The notes beneath the pieces are model-generated. The model did no database searches. It was not told the origin of the DNA and was given only the letters and a program-made list of their open reading frames with translations. From Oscillospiraceae bacterium (GTDB taxonomy: Bacteria; Bacillota; Clostridia; Oscillospirales; UBA929), in contig WRKO01000020.1 in NCBI GenBank assembly GCA_009782215.1, forward strand, positions 1-46,959: DNA of 46,959 nt, read 5' to 3'. Made by a program: the position numbers and the translations under genes. Positions 25,204 through 35,536 of the stretch are shown here, in pieces. Position 1 is the stretch's first letter; every line of letters starts with the position of its first letter.

Positions 25204-26380
25204 GGATTTTCACCCCCCTATACTTGGCGATGGACGCCACATCCTTGTCTCCGCGTCCCGACAGCGTGACGACGATGATTTTGTCTTTGCCCAGCGCGGG
25301 CGCGGCCTTCATCGCGTACGCCGCAGCGTGGGCGCTTTCGATTGCCGGGATGATTCCCTCCGTCCGGGTCAGGTATTCAAACGCGTCCACCGCCTCGCCG
25401 TCCGTGACGGGGACATACCGCGCCCGCCCGCGGTCGAAGAGGTCGGCGTGTTCCGGGCCTATGCCGGGATAGTCCAGCCCCGCCGAAATGGAGTGTACCG
25501 GCGCAATCTGCCCGAATTCATCCTGACAGAAATACGACTTCATGCCGTGGAACACCCCGATGGCGCCGTTGGTGAGGGTGGCGGCGTTGTCCGGCGTGTC
25601 CACGCCCTTTCCCCCCGCTTCGCAGCCAATCAATTCCACGCTTTCGTCTCCGATAAACTCATAAAACGAGCCGATGGCGTTGCTTCCGCCGCCCACGCAG
25701 GCAACGACGGCGTCGGGAAGACGGTTTTCCAGCGAAAGCATCTGCTGCTTTATCTCGCGGCCGATGACGGACTGGAAATCGCGCACCATCACGGGGAACG
25801 GGTGCGGCCCCATCACCGAGCCGAGGCAGTAATGCGTGTCGTCCATCCGTCCCGCCCATTCGCGCATCGTGGCGTTGACGGCGTCCTTGAGCGTCGCCGT
25901 GCCGGAAAGGACGGGGTTGACCTTCGCGCCCAGCAGCTCCATGCGGTAGACGTTCAAGGACTGCCGTTCCATGTCCTCCCGGCCCATGAAGATTTCACAG
26001 TCCAAGCCGAGCAGGGCGGCGGCGGTCGCCGTGGCCACACCGTGCTGTCCCGCGCCGGTTTCGGCAATCAGACGGGTCTTGCCCATTCTTTTCGCCAAGA
26101 GCGCCTGACCTAAGACGTTGTTGATTTTGTGCGAGCCGGTGTGGTTCAAATCCTCGCGCTTGAGGTAGATTTTCGCGCCGCCCAGACGGGCGGTCATCCG
26201 CTCGGCGTAATACAGCAGCGACGGCCTTCCGGCGTATTGCGCCAGCAGGGCGCCGTATTCGGCCGCAAAGCCGCCGTCGTTGCGCCATCGCTCGTATTGC
26301 CGCGCCAGCTCCACGACCGCGCTCATCAGCGTCTCCGGGATGTATTGCCCTCCGTAGGGGCCGAATCTTCCGTTTGCCAT
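25196..26380 (-). CDS. trpB: Tryptophan synthase beta chain
   Basis: 394 residues. PLP lysine K85 in HTGSHKINN, the phosphate loop GGGSNAIG, and [15 protein letters not shown] at the N terminus define TrpB1. It condenses indole with serine to tryptophan. It is the first gene after the T-box leader, so transcription of the operon depends on uncharged tRNA-Trp. Confidence 0.97.
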   Translation of the reverse strand: MANGRFGPYGGQYIPETLMSAVVELARQYERWRNDGGFAAEYGALLAQYAGRPSLLYYAERMTARLGGAKIYLKREDLNHTGSHKINNVLGQALLAKRMGKTRLIAETGAGQHGVATATAAALLGLDCEIFMGREDMERQSLNVYRMELLGAKVNPVLSGTATLKDAVNATMREWAGRMDDTHYCLGSVMGPHPFPVMVRDFQSVIGREIKQQMLSLENRLPDAVVACVGGGSNAIGSFYEFIGDESVELIGCEAGGKGVDTPDNAATLTNGAIGVFHGMKSYFCQDEFGQIAPVHSISAGLDYPGIGPEHADLFDRGRARYVPVTDGEAVDAFEYLTRTEGIIPAIESAHAAAYAMKAAPALGKDKIIVVTLSGRGDKDVASIAKYRGVKIHE

Positions 26381-26414
26381 GCCCTCATCTCCCTGTTTGT
26401 CAGCTTTATCGGAC

Positions 26415-26693
26415 AGAAAAAGTCCTTGACAAAGCCGATAGCTTTGTCAAGGACGAATATCCTGCAATATCCGCGGTGCCACCTTGATTCACGGTCGCCC
26501 GTGCGCTCGGCGGGGTACAACCATACCCCCGGCAACTGACGTATGCCCCCACGTCATGGAATACTCGGCGCGTCCCGCCTTTACTCCACACCCTCAACGG
26601 CCCATTTGACCATCCGCGTTTCCTGCCCGGCTCTCAGCCGCCCGGACTCTCTGTATGGCGCGTGATGACCGTTACTCCCGTCTCAACGGTTTA
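26415..26693 (-). promoter_or_regulatory. T-box leader of the trp operon
   Basis: On the minus strand the invariant T-box AAGGTGGCACCGCGG is at 26471-26485. A 13-bp terminator stem follows, GTCCTTGACAAAG pairing with CTTTGTCAAGGAC (26422-26434 and 26442-26454), then five T (26417-26421). Stem I features (GAGTA loop-E-like element, AACGG/CCGTT stem, AGAGAGTC and GCTGAGAGC) lie upstream. A TGG triplet (CCA at 26586-26588 on the plus strand) is a plausible Trp specifier, though several TGG are nearby. Uncharged tRNA should stabilise the antiterminator and allow trpB expression. Confidence 0.92.
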
Positions 26694-26697
26694 GTTT

Positions 26698-26726
26698 AGT
26701 ATACTGCGCCGCCGCCGCTTTGTCAA
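26698..26726 (-). promoter_or_regulatory. trp operon promoter
   Basis: Minus-strand TTGACA (26721-26726), 17 bp, TATACT (26698-26703): near-consensus. It starts the T-box leader and lies about 40 bp downstream of the M23/SLH gene. Confidence 0.9.
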
Positions 26727-26764
26727 GTGTTTTTTTGGGGGGAAATTTTTGCCGGGGGGCGCAA

Positions 26765-28762
26765 TCATCCCATCTGGTTGAACACCGTAATACTCTGCTC
26801 CCGCGTGAACGGGAGGAGAGGCCCGAACAGCCCGCCGCCAATGCCGGACATCGCGCCGTACGTGCCCACATAGTTAATCGCGTTCCGTGCCCACGACGAC
26901 GCCGAGTTGATGTCGGTAAAGCCCGCGCCCGGCGCGTTGGAAACATCCGCGCCCAATATGGCGAACACCTTGGTCAGCATCACTGCCGCCTGCTCGCGGT
27001 TGAACAAATCGTTCACGCCAAACAAGCCGTTGCCGACGCCCGCCGTGATGTCCAGCCGCGCCGCCGCCAAAATCGCCGGGTCGCTCGTATCCGCAAACGT
27101 CCTCCCCGCATGAGCCGGGTCGCCGTACGCCGCCACCAACTGCCCGTCCGTCATCAACGTCACATACCTCAGCCAGCTCATCGCCAGCCGCACAAACTCC
27201 CCGCGCGTAATCGCCGTCTGAAACCCAACCGTCAGTTCATCGGTCAAAAAACCCTTCTCCACCGCGTCATTGATATGCCCCTGCGCCCATGAACTCGCGT
27301 CGTCAAGGTTGGGATTGGTCGATTGCCCCGGCGGAGGACTTGGCGGTGGTGGCGAGGGGTCGGGGGCTGAGTTTACGATGAAACGCACGCCCTCACTGAC
27401 GATACTGCCGGCTGTATTAGCCACGCTGATGTATACAGTATAATCAGCAGCCTCAAAAGCCCATGAATGAGATGTACTTGCTCCTAAACTGTATGATGCC
27501 GAGTGACCATACTTATCAGACCAAATATCTATCCAATAATCACTCGCACCATCCACTGCGTTCCAGCTTATGTGTACTGTTTCACCATATGTGTATACCG
27601 GCTTATCGGTTTTTACGATGGGAGCGGAGGTCGGGCCGATAGTTTGCCGTACTGTGAAACCAATCCATTCGCTATCGACGTACCCATTTGGATTCCAACC
27701 GGAGACGTACGCGGAATATGAACCCAGCATACTAAATGATGTTTGCCAAGTCGATTGCCCAACAAGCTCCGGCGATGTTACATAATGCACCTCATCTTTG
27801 AACACCGCAATAGATATGCTTTGCGAATTGGTTACGGAAAAAGAAAATGTTACATTCTCATCTTGAAGATATGTGCCATTATTCCCCTTGTTTATGCTTA
27901 TCCGCGGATTGCTGGGGCTGGAATCAGAGACGCTAAAACTGATTCTCCTACTGTCTATATATCCCGAAGAATTATAGCAGGAAGCATATACCGAATATTG
28001 CCCAGGTTCACTGAATTTTATTGTATATACGTTAGCTCCTTCTATGTCTGGCGTTAATAATCTGCTTCCATCTTTATCAATCCCCAATACATAACCTGTT
28101 GCATTTTGCGCGCTAACACTGATTACAACATCTTGGTTAATAGCATACAATCCATCGTCTCCCTTGTCTATGGAAATTACGGGATTGCTGGGTGCTGCCC
28201 CTATACGATCCGGCGTTATGTAATTGATTGTATAATTTCTGTCGTAGTGATTGTTGATGGTCGGTGTCGCGCCGTTGATTGTCAAAGGAGTGGAATTTAT
28301 CGGTTTTGACGTGCCGCCCAGATGTATTTCAAAATGCAGAACATTCCCCGAAGGATTTCCTGTACTGCCAACCTTCCCCAAAACGGTTTGTCCTTGAACA
28401 ACCCAGTCGCCTCGATTAAACTGCGGTGTCGCTTGCAGGTGCATATATACGCTGTAATACCCGGTATCACCGTGTCTAATGCGAATATAATGCCCTGCGC
28501 CACTCGCTTGGTAGCCAATATAATCAACCGTTCCTGATTTCACCGGATAGACGCTTGCCCCGCCAATCCCCGTACTGCTGACATCCGTGCCGTTGTGGGA
28601 GCTGCCGCTTCTCGTGCCGAAGCCGGAGGTTACAGTCTGCCATCGTGCGTCTAATGGCCAGCACCATGTATCTTCAACGGCTAAGACCTGCGGTGCGATG
28701 ATGAAAGTCATCGGGACAATCAACACCACCGCCAGCGCGAGGGATAAAAATCTTTTTTTCAT
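26765..28762 (-). CDS. Secreted M23-like peptidase with Ig-like repeats and three SLH domains
   Basis: 665 residues from the ATG at 28762, preceded by AAAGGGG. Signal peptide residues 1-28 (MKKRFLSLALAV start). Residues 45-150 are an M23/LytM-like domain with HNGTD (H56, D60), YMHL (H108) and LHFE (H143). The His expected two residues before H143, the general base in LytM, is Val. Residues 150-480 hold about three beta-sandwich repeats with DKGDDGLYAINQDVVI/NKGNNGTYLQDENVTF-type starts. A proline-rich linker (PSPPPPSPPPGQ) leads to three SLH domains that would anchor it to cell-wall polymer. Bases about 27380-28700 are visibly AT-richer than the SLH part and neighbours, suggesting domain mosaicism. 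Confidence 0.9.
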   Translation of the reverse strand: MKKRFLSLALAVVLIVPMTFIIAPQVLAVEDTWCWPLDARWQTVTSGFGTRSGSSHNGTDVSSTGIGGASVYPVKSGTVDYIGYQASGAGHYIRIRHGDTGYYSVYMHLQATPQFNRGDWVVQGQTVLGKVGSTGNPSGNVLHFEIHLGGTSKPINSTPLTINGATPTINNHYDRNYTINYITPDRIGAAPSNPVISIDKGDDGLYAINQDVVISVSAQNATGYVLGIDKDGSRLLTPDIEGANVYTIKFSEPGQYSVYASCYNSSGYIDSRRISFSVSDSSPSNPRISINKGNNGTYLQDENVTFSFSVTNSQSISIAVFKDEVHYVTSPELVGQSTWQTSFSMLGSYSAYVSGWNPNGYVDSEWIGFTVRQTIGPTSAPIVKTDKPVYTYGETVHISWNAVDGASDYWIDIWSDKYGHSASYSLGASTSHSWAFEAADYTVYISVANTAGSIVSEGVRFIVNSAPDPSPPPPSPPPGQSTNPNLDDASSWAQGHINDAVEKGFLTDELTVGFQTAITRGEFVRLAMSWLRYVTLMTDGQLVAAYGDPAHAGRTFADTSDPAILAAARLDITAGVGNGLFGVNDLFNREQAAVMLTKVFAILGADVSNAPGAGFTDINSASSWARNAINYVGTYGAMSGIGGGLFGPLLPFTREQSITVFNQMG

Positions 28763-29116
28763 GTGTACAAACCCCTTTACAAAAATATTTCCACAGCCCG
28801 AAAAAGCCGCCCGGGGAGGCCGGCTTGAGCATTTTCGAGCAAACAAAACACACGCCGAAGGTGAACGGCAAAGCCGTTGCGTACCTTACGACGTGCGCGA
28901 ACAATCGCGGACATGACCGACCCGGCAGGATTTGCAAAACTCACCGCTTGAAAAAAAGCAACGTAGAGGGTATAATAATAGTGTTCTCGCGGCGCCGGTG
29001 AAACGGTTGCGTAAGGTGGCCTCATCACCTTCGCAGGGCTTCGGTGTTGTCGCACCAAAGTCTGCCGCGGGGGCTTGCTTTGCGCGTTTCAGCACAAGCC
29101 GGTTCCCAGCAAAGTG
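28763..29116 (-). ncRNA. Long structured leader of unrecognised class before the M23/SLH gene
   Basis: About 350 nt of untranslated leader. In minus-strand orientation it shows a GGCTTG/CAAGCC hairpin (29072-29100) and then a three-way junction. The junction has a closing stem (28988-28993 with 29064-29069), an 8-bp arm CTTTGGTG/CACCGAAG (29039-29060) and a long arm TGCGAAGGTG/CACCTTACGCA (29008-29035). A further hairpin around AACGGC-TTT-GCCGTT follows (28860-28890), and an intrinsic terminator ends it. Such a layout is typical of a riboswitch or attenuator. I checked it by eye against c-di-AMP, c-di-GMP-I, fluoride, TPP, lysine, FMN, SAM, cobalamin and T-box consensus elements and found no match. 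Confidence 0.6.
28801..28826 (-). terminator. Intrinsic terminator inside the leader
   Basis: On the minus strand AAGCCGGCC and GGGCGGCTT form a stem with one mismatch and a short C-rich loop, followed by TTTTT (28801-28805). It sits 39 bp before the ATG at 28762, so transcription must pass it to express the gene: an attenuation site. Confidence 0.7.
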
Positions 29117-29145
29117 ATTATATACCATACGGCGTGACATGTCAA
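29117..29145 (-). promoter_or_regulatory. Promoter of the leader and M23/SLH gene
   Basis: Minus-strand TTGACA (29140-29145), 17 bp, TATAAT (29117-29122): consensus sigma-A promoter located just after the rarA stop. Confidence 0.9.
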
Positions 29146-29165
29146 GCATGAATTTTCGTGGGGGG

Positions 29166-30432
29166 TCAGGCTTTGCCTTTCAGCTTGTCCCAGTAGGCTT
29201 TGGCGGCCTGCTCGGCCTTGTTGTCCCCGTATTCGTAGTAGACGGCGTGCTTGAGGGCGTCGGGCAGATATTGCTGGGGTTTGTAGTGGTTGGGGGCGTT
29301 GTGGGTGTAGAAGTAGCCCTCGCCGCGTCCGAGCTTTGCCGCGCCGGCGTAATGGCTGTCTTTGAGATGCAGGGGGACGTCGCCGCTCCGCCCCGCCTGA
29401 ATGTCGGACAGGGCTTGGCCGTACGCGGCGTTGGCGCTGTTGGACTTGGGCGCGGTGGCGCACAGCACGACGGCGTGGGAGAGCGGCATGACGGCCTCCG
29501 GCAAGCCAAGCTGGAGCGCCGTGTCAACGCACGCTTTGGCGACGACGGCGGCTTGCGAATAGGCCAAGCCGACGTCCTCGTTGGCGGTCACCAGCAGGCG
29601 GCGGCAGGCCGAGATGATGTCGCCCGCGTCCAGCAGGCGGGCGAGGTAATGCAGGGCGGCGTCCGGGTCAGAGCCGCGAATGGATTTTTGAAACGCCGAT
29701 AAGATGTCGTAGTGACTGTCCCCGTCGCGGTCGTAGCGCATGGCGCTCCGCTGGCTGACGGTCACGGCGTCGTCCATGCTGAGCGTGACGGTCTTGCCGT
29801 CGCCAATCGGCGCGGCGGCGGCCAGCAGCTCTATCGCGCTGACGGCCTTTCGCACGTCGCCGCCGCAGGAGCGGCAGACGCGGTCAAGCACCTCTTCGGG
29901 GCAGATGATTTCAGCGCCCAGCTCCTCCGCCAGCAGCGCGAGGGCGCGTTCCGCCGCCGGACGGCATTCCTCCGGCGTCACCGGCTTGAATTCAAAGACG
30001 GTGGCGCGGCTCAGGATGGCGTTGAACACGGTGAAATACGGGTTTTCCGTCGTGGAGGCAATCAGCGTAATCTGCCCGTTTTCCATAAACTCCAGCAGGC
30101 TCTGCTGCTGCTTTTTGTTGAAATACTGTATCTCGTCGAGGTAGAGCAGCGCCCCGTCGGGCGCGAGCATGGTGTCAAGGCTGTCTACGATATGGCGGAT
30201 GTCGGCGATGGACGCGGTGGTGGCGTTGAGCTTATACAGCGTGCGCTCGGTGCGCGCCGCCGCGATTCGCGCCACGGTGGTTTTCCCGGTGCCGGACGGG
30301 CCGTAGAAAATCATGTTGGGGATGACGCCCTTTTCGATGATGCGGCGCAGCAGCCCGTCCGTGCCGATGATATGGCTCTGACCCGCGATATCGTTCAGCG
30401 TATCAGGGCGTATACGGTCGGGCAGCGGGTTT

Positions 30433-30440
<8 letters not shown>
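29166..30440 (-). CDS. rarA: Replication-associated recombination protein A (AAA+ ATPase)
   Basis: 424 residues. Walker [10 protein letters not shown], Walker [16 protein letters not shown], sensor motif ASTTENPYF, and a C-terminal tetramerisation region with DVGLAYSQA and the helical [16 protein letters not shown] segment identify RarA/MgsA. It acts at stalled replication forks. It overlaps the glyA stop by eight bases and is probably cotranscribed with it. Confidence 0.95.
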
Positions 30441-31674
<1,234 letters not shown>

Positions 31675-31693
31675 GGCGGCACATCCTTTCGTT

Positions 31694-31720
31694 GTCTCCC
31701 CCGCTTTCGGCGGGGGAGAC
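31694..31720 (-). repeat. Perfect 11-bp hairpin in the glyA leader
   Basis: GTCTCCCCCGC (31694-31704) and GCGGGGGAGAC (31710-31720) with a 5-nt loop lie between the glyA promoter and its ribosome binding site. No T-run follows on either strand. It resembles the palindrome before trpD, so it may be a dispersed repeat that ended up in the leader. Confidence 0.7.
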
Positions 31721-31727
31721 AGTAAAT

Positions 31728-31756
31728 AGTATATCACAGCCCGATTGTCAATGCAA
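31728..31756 (-). promoter_or_regulatory. glyA-rarA promoter
   Basis: Minus-strand TTGCAT (31751-31756), 17 bp, TATACT (31728-31733) with extended TG. A TTGACA overlapping the spacer (downstream of this -35) is badly spaced for this -10. Confidence 0.75.
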
Positions 31757-31786
31757 GAGCGAACAGCGGGCGCGCGCCCTCCCGTA

Positions 31787-31815
31787 TTGACGCGGCGGGA
31801 AGCGTATGGTATATT
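31787..31815 (+). promoter_or_regulatory. obg promoter
   Basis: TTGACG (31787-31792), 17 bp, TATATT (31810-31815) with extended TG, divergent from the glyA promoter. Confidence 0.8.
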
Positions 31816-31849
31816 GTAATCAAACCAGACGCAAGCGGGGAGACAGGCC

Positions 31850-33112
31850 ATGTTCATTGATACCGCCGTGATTACGGCGCGCGCGGGGAAGGGCGGCGAC
31901 GGCTCGGTTTCGTTCCGCCGCGAGAAATATGTCCCGGCGGGAGGCCCTGACGGCGGCGACGGCGGGCGCGGCGGGCATATTCTCCTGCGGGGCGACAGCC
32001 GGCTGACCACCCTCTCCGATTACCGCTACAAAACCAAATATGCCGCCCCAGACGGCGGGCGCGGCGGCGGCAAGCTTTGCACCGGCAAAAGCGGCGAGGA
32101 TTTGATTCTACGCGTCCCGCTCGGCACCCTGATTATCGACGACGAAAGCGGGCGGCTTTTAGCCGATTTGTCGGACGAGCGGCCGTTTACGCTTTGCAAG
32201 GGCGGACGCGGCGGCTGGGGAAACAAGCGTTTCGCGGGCGCGACCAGACAGGCGCCGCAGTTTGCCAAGGCCGGGCTGGAGGGCGAGGCCCGCCGGGTGC
32301 GGCTGGAGGTTAAAATCATCGCCGACGTGGGGCTGGCGGGATTCCCCAACGCGGGCAAAAGCACGCTGCTTTCCAAAATATCCGCGGCGCGTCCCAAGGT
32401 CGCCGATTATCCGTTTACCACGCTCATCCCCCATCTGGGCGTGGTGACCGTTGACCACAATACCGCGTTCCTCTGTGCCGACATCCCCGGCCTGATTGAG
32501 GGCGCGGCGGGCGGCGCGGGGCTGGGGCATGAATTCCTTCGTCACATCGAGCGCTGCCGCCTGCTGCTGCACATTGTAGACGCGGCGGGAACGGAGGGGC
32601 GCGACCCGCTCGGCGGTGTGGACATCATCGACGCGGAACTGGCGGCGCACAGCCCGGAGCTGGCCAAGCGCGAGCAAATTGTCGTCGCCAATAAGCGCGA
32701 CGTGGTTTCCGACGAAGCGGTCTTTGAACGCTTGCGGGAACACGTCAAGCCGCGCCGTATGCTCGTTATCTCCGCCGCCACCGGCGAGGGGGTGGAGGAG
32801 CTGATGAAGGTCTGCGCGGCAAAGCTCGCCGAATTGCCGCCCGTCAGGGTATTTGAGCCCGGCCCGGAGCCGGCCGCGCCGCCCGTTTCCGCGGCGGTGA
32901 CGGACATCGTGAAGGAAGACGGCGTGTGGATGGTGACGGGGGACTGGCTGAGCCGCATGATGCGCGACGTCAATTTCGGCGACATGGAATCCCTCAACTG
33001 GTTTGAGCAATGCCTGAAAACCAACGGCGTGTATGACCAACTGGAAGCGATGGGCGTCCGGGAACGCGACACGGTGAACGTCTGCGGGCTGGAATTTGAA
33101 TATGTGAGATAG
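31850..33112 (+). CDS. obg: GTPase Obg/CgtA
   Basis: 420 residues. Glycine-rich Obg fold (1-158), then the G domain with [25 protein letters not shown] and SAATGEG, then a C-terminal OCT domain (about 345-420). Involved in large-subunit ribosome maturation and stress response. The OCT domain is typical of Bacillota and Actinobacteria Obg. The usual neighbour genes rplU-rpmA are absent upstream. Confidence 0.97.
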   Translation: MFIDTAVITARAGKGGDGSVSFRREKYVPAGGPDGGDGGRGGHILLRGDSRLTTLSDYRYKTKYAAPDGGRGGGKLCTGKSGEDLILRVPLGTLIIDDESGRLLADLSDERPFTLCKGGRGGWGNKRFAGATRQAPQFAKAGLEGEARRVRLEVKIIADVGLAGFPNAGKSTLLSKISAARPKVADYPFTTLIPHLGVVTVDHNTAFLCADIPGLIEGAAGGAGLGHEFLRHIERCRLLLHIVDAAGTEGRDPLGGVDIIDAELAAHSPELAKREQIVVANKRDVVSDEAVFERLREHVKPRRMLVISAATGEGVEELMKVCAAKLAELPPVRVFEPGPEPAAPPVSAAVTDIVKEDGVWMVTGDWLSRMMRDVNFGDMESLNWFEQCLKTNGVYDQLEAMGVRERDTVNVCGLEFEYVR

Positions 33113-33173
33113 ACGGATCCTTGTATTTTTACTTCGTGCGGTTGCACGGGACATGTATTGGGGGGAGATTGTT

Positions 33174-33389
33174 TTGAAAACAGCATTGGTTGTTTTTATC
33201 ACTGCTTACGGATTGTTTTGCATCATATTCCCCAGAACAGCCAGCGTGTTTGGTTACCGTTGGAGGTTTAAGAACGCCGAACCGAGCAATATGGCAATGA
33301 TATGGTCAAGAATCGCAGGCGTAATCATTATAGCCATTGCTCTCGGACTTTTGTTCAGCCCTGTATCCTTTCATACGGTGTACGAATAG
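33174..33389 (+). CDS. Small two-helix membrane protein
   Basis: About 71 residues if it starts at the TTG at 33174, where GGGGGGAG stands at good distance; the ATG at 33153 would put that site inside the gene. Two hydrophobic segments (TALVVFITAYGLFCIIF and IAGVIIIAIALGLLF) surround a short conserved-looking loop FGYRWRFKNAEPSNMAM. This pattern resembles the small DUF6199-type membrane proteins of Clostridia. Function unknown. Confidence 0.65.
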   Translation: MKTALVVFITAYGLFCIIFPRTASVFGYRWRFKNAEPSNMAMIWSRIAGVIIIAIALGLLFSPVSFHTVYE

Positions 33390-33442
33390 GCGTTATATAC
33401 AAAGCGAAAGATTAAAACCCGAACGGAAAAGGTGTTGTGGTC

Positions 33443-34171
33443 ATGGCAGGACACTCTAAATGGAAAAACATCGCGCACAGAAAAGAGAAAACCGACGCGC
33501 AGAGGGCTAAAATCTTCACCAAGCTCTCCCGCGAGATTATCGTGGCGGTGCGCGAGGGCGGGAGCGACCCCGCCGCCAATCCCCGCCTGAAAGACTGCGT
33601 CGCCAAGGCGCGGCAGAACAACGTCCCCTCCGACAACATCCGGCGGGTCATTGAAAAGGCCGCGGGCGGCACGGGCGGCGAGAACTATGAAGCTGTTCGG
33701 TATGAAGGCTACGGCACGGGCGGCACGGCCGTCATCGTTGAGGCGATGACCGACAACCGCAACCGCACGGCGGGCGAGATGCGCCACTACTTTGACAAGT
33801 TCGGCGGCAACCTCGGAGCCGCGGGCTGTGTGTCTTGGTCTTTTGACAAAAAAGGCGTGCTGATTGCGGACGCGGAAGGACGGGACGAAGACGCCCTGAT
33901 GATGCTTGCCCTCGACGCGGGCGCGTCGGACTTTTCCGCCGAGGACGGCGTTTTTGAGATTATCACCGAGCCGGACGCCTTCCCCGCCGTCCGCGACAAG
34001 CTGGAAAGCGGGGGAATCGCGTTTCTTCAGGCGCGGACGGAGATGGTTCCGCAGACGTGGGTATCGCTTTCCGGCGAAGAGGACGCTAAAAAGATGCGCC
34101 GTCTCTTAGACGCGCTGGAGGACAACGACGATGTGCAGGAAGTATGGCATAATTGGGAGAACGAGGAATAA
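33443..34171 (+). CDS. yebC: YebC/PmpR family protein
   Basis: 242 residues from the ATG at 33443. N terminus MAGHSKWKNIAHRKEKTDAQR is the family hallmark, followed by GGSDPAANPRLKDCVAKA and YEGYGTGGTAVIVEAMTDN. Family members act as transcriptional regulators or, as shown for some, help ribosomes through difficult stretches. Position between obg and a glycosyltransferase does not decide which. Confidence 0.95.
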   Translation: MAGHSKWKNIAHRKEKTDAQRAKIFTKLSREIIVAVREGGSDPAANPRLKDCVAKARQNNVPSDNIRRVIEKAAGGTGGENYEAVRYEGYGTGGTAVIVEAMTDNRNRTAGEMRHYFDKFGGNLGAAGCVSWSFDKKGVLIADAEGRDEDALMMLALDAGASDFSAEDGVFEIITEPDAFPAVRDKLESGGIAFLQARTEMVPQTWVSLSGEEDAKKMRRLLDALEDNDDVQEVWHNWENEE

Positions 34172-34174
34172 CGG

Positions 34175-35536
34175 ATGAAACAGTACGCATTGACCCGCGT
34201 CCCGATGGCTTGCCTGTTGGCGGCAGGCCTGTTCCCGCTGCTGAGGATTGTCTCTCCGATACCGGAGCGGGGGGAGGCTGCGGTCATGGCGGCGGCGTTC
34301 GCGCTGCTGGCCGGAGGGGTTTTGTGGTTTGCCGCGCGGGACATCAAGGCGTCCCCTATCCTCTTTTTCTTCGCCGCGCTGCTGGCGGCGGGGATGATTG
34401 TCCGTACCCTCAGCCTGACGCAGGGAAACAACACCGATTACATCTATTGCCTCAAGCCTTGGGCGGAGGAGTTCCGCGCCGGAGGCTGGGGGGCTATTGT
34501 GACCACATGGTCGGATTACAACATGCCTTACCTCTACGTCATCGGCGCCATTGCCCGCGTCCCGATGGACGACCTTTATCTTTACAAGCTGGTCAGCGTC
34601 ATTTTCGACTGTGCCATTGTCGTGGCGGGACTGCGGCTGGGGAGAATTTTCGCCCTGAGCGGGCTTCGCAAGGCTGTGCTGGGCGGGGCGATGTTCCTCG
34701 CGCCGACCGTTTGGCTCAACAGCGCTTTTTGGGCGCAGTGCGATTCGATTTATGTGTTCTTCTGCCTGCTGTCGTTTGTTTTGATTTTGGAAGACCGCCC
34801 CGCCCTTTCAGCCGCGATGATTGCCGTCGCGTTCACCTTCAAGCTGCAAACCATTTTCTTCATGCCGATTTTCATTGTCTTGTGGATTCTCAAACGGGTT
34901 GTATGGTGGCGCGAGATTCCGGTGTTTATCGGCACGTTTTTCGCCGCCGTTCTGCCCGCGTGGCTGCTGGGCCGCCCGCTGCAAAGCATTGTATCCGTCT
35001 ACGCCACCCAGACCTCGCAATACTCAAGCCGCCTCAACCTTAATTCCCCCTCGGCCTACGCCCTGCTCGGACACGACACGTCGCATCTGCCGGAGCAGGC
35101 GCATGACATCCTCTTTTACGCCGGGGTGATTCTCGCGTTCTGCTTCCTCGGGGCGCTTTTGCTTCTGGCGTGGCTCAACCGGCACACCATCGGCAAACGT
35201 TCCCTGCTGCTTTTTGTCTTGGCGATGGTCATTGGCATCCCGTGGCTGCTGCCGTCGATGCACGACAGATATTTTTATCTGGCGGATATTTTCTGCATCT
35301 TTATCGCCGTTTTAATCCCGGAGAAATGGCATTTCGCGCCGTTTTGCATTGTCGCGTCCTATTCGGGCTACCACGCGTTTCTGTTCGGCAGCTATGTGTT
35401 TTGGACCGGCCATCAAATCCCCGGTCTCCTTATGCTCTTTCTGATGGGCGGCGCGGTGGCGCTGTTGATTGGCGAGCTGAAATCGGAGCGCGGCGAAACG
35501 CCGCTTTTGGAGGAGGACATTCTTGAACACGGGTAA
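34175..35536 (+). CDS. GT-C type membrane glycosyltransferase
   Basis: 453 residues with about eleven membrane segments. An early acidic loop after the first helices (TQGNNTDYIYCLKPWAEEF) carries the Asp expected for the catalytic site of polyprenol-dependent GT-C enzymes, and LPSMHDRYFYLADI is the loop common in bacterial mannosyltransferase-like families. It probably uses a lipid-linked sugar on the outer face of the membrane. It starts three bases after yebC and overlaps the TPR gene. Confidence 0.85.
   Translation: MKQYALTRVPMACLLAAGLFPLLRIVSPIPERGEAAVMAAAFALLAGGVLWFAARDIKASPILFFFAALLAAGMIVRTLSLTQGNNTDYIYCLKPWAEEFRAGGWGAIVTTWSDYNMPYLYVIGAIARVPMDDLYLYKLVSVIFDCAIVVAGLRLGRIFALSGLRKAVLGGAMFLAPTVWLNSAFWAQCDSIYVFFCLLSFVLILEDRPALSAAMIAVAFTFKLQTIFFMPIFIVLWILKRVVWWREIPVFIGTFFAAVLPAWLLGRPLQSIVSVYATQTSQYSSRLNLNSPSAYALLGHDTSHLPEQAHDILFYAGVILAFCFLGALLLLAWLNRHTIGKRSLLLFVLAMVIGIPWLLPSMHDRYFYLADIFCIFIAVLIPEKWHFAPFCIVASYSGYHAFLFGSYVFWTGHQIPGLLMLFLMGGAVALLIGELKSERGETPLLEEDILEHG

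Noticed and set aside
28988..29069. Fluoride riboswitch suggested by GATGAGGCC in the leader
   Set aside because: The matching CUGAUGG-CCUC pseudoknot partner and the compact size of the fluoride aptamer are absent; the only GGCCTC lies nearly 200 nt away in the terminator.
28763..29116. c-di-AMP (ydaO) riboswitch, expected before cell-wall peptidases
   Set aside because: The highly conserved GCUAACCUCG-type 3' element and the other invariant blocks are not found.
31675..32010. N-terminal extension of glyA
   Set aside because: It would cross the divergent glyA/obg promoters and a perfect hairpin; SHMT starts normally at 31674.
34153..35043. 296-codon frame overlapping the GT-C gene
   Set aside because: Cys- and His-rich composition without domains; the overlapping frame has coherent membrane segments and a good start.
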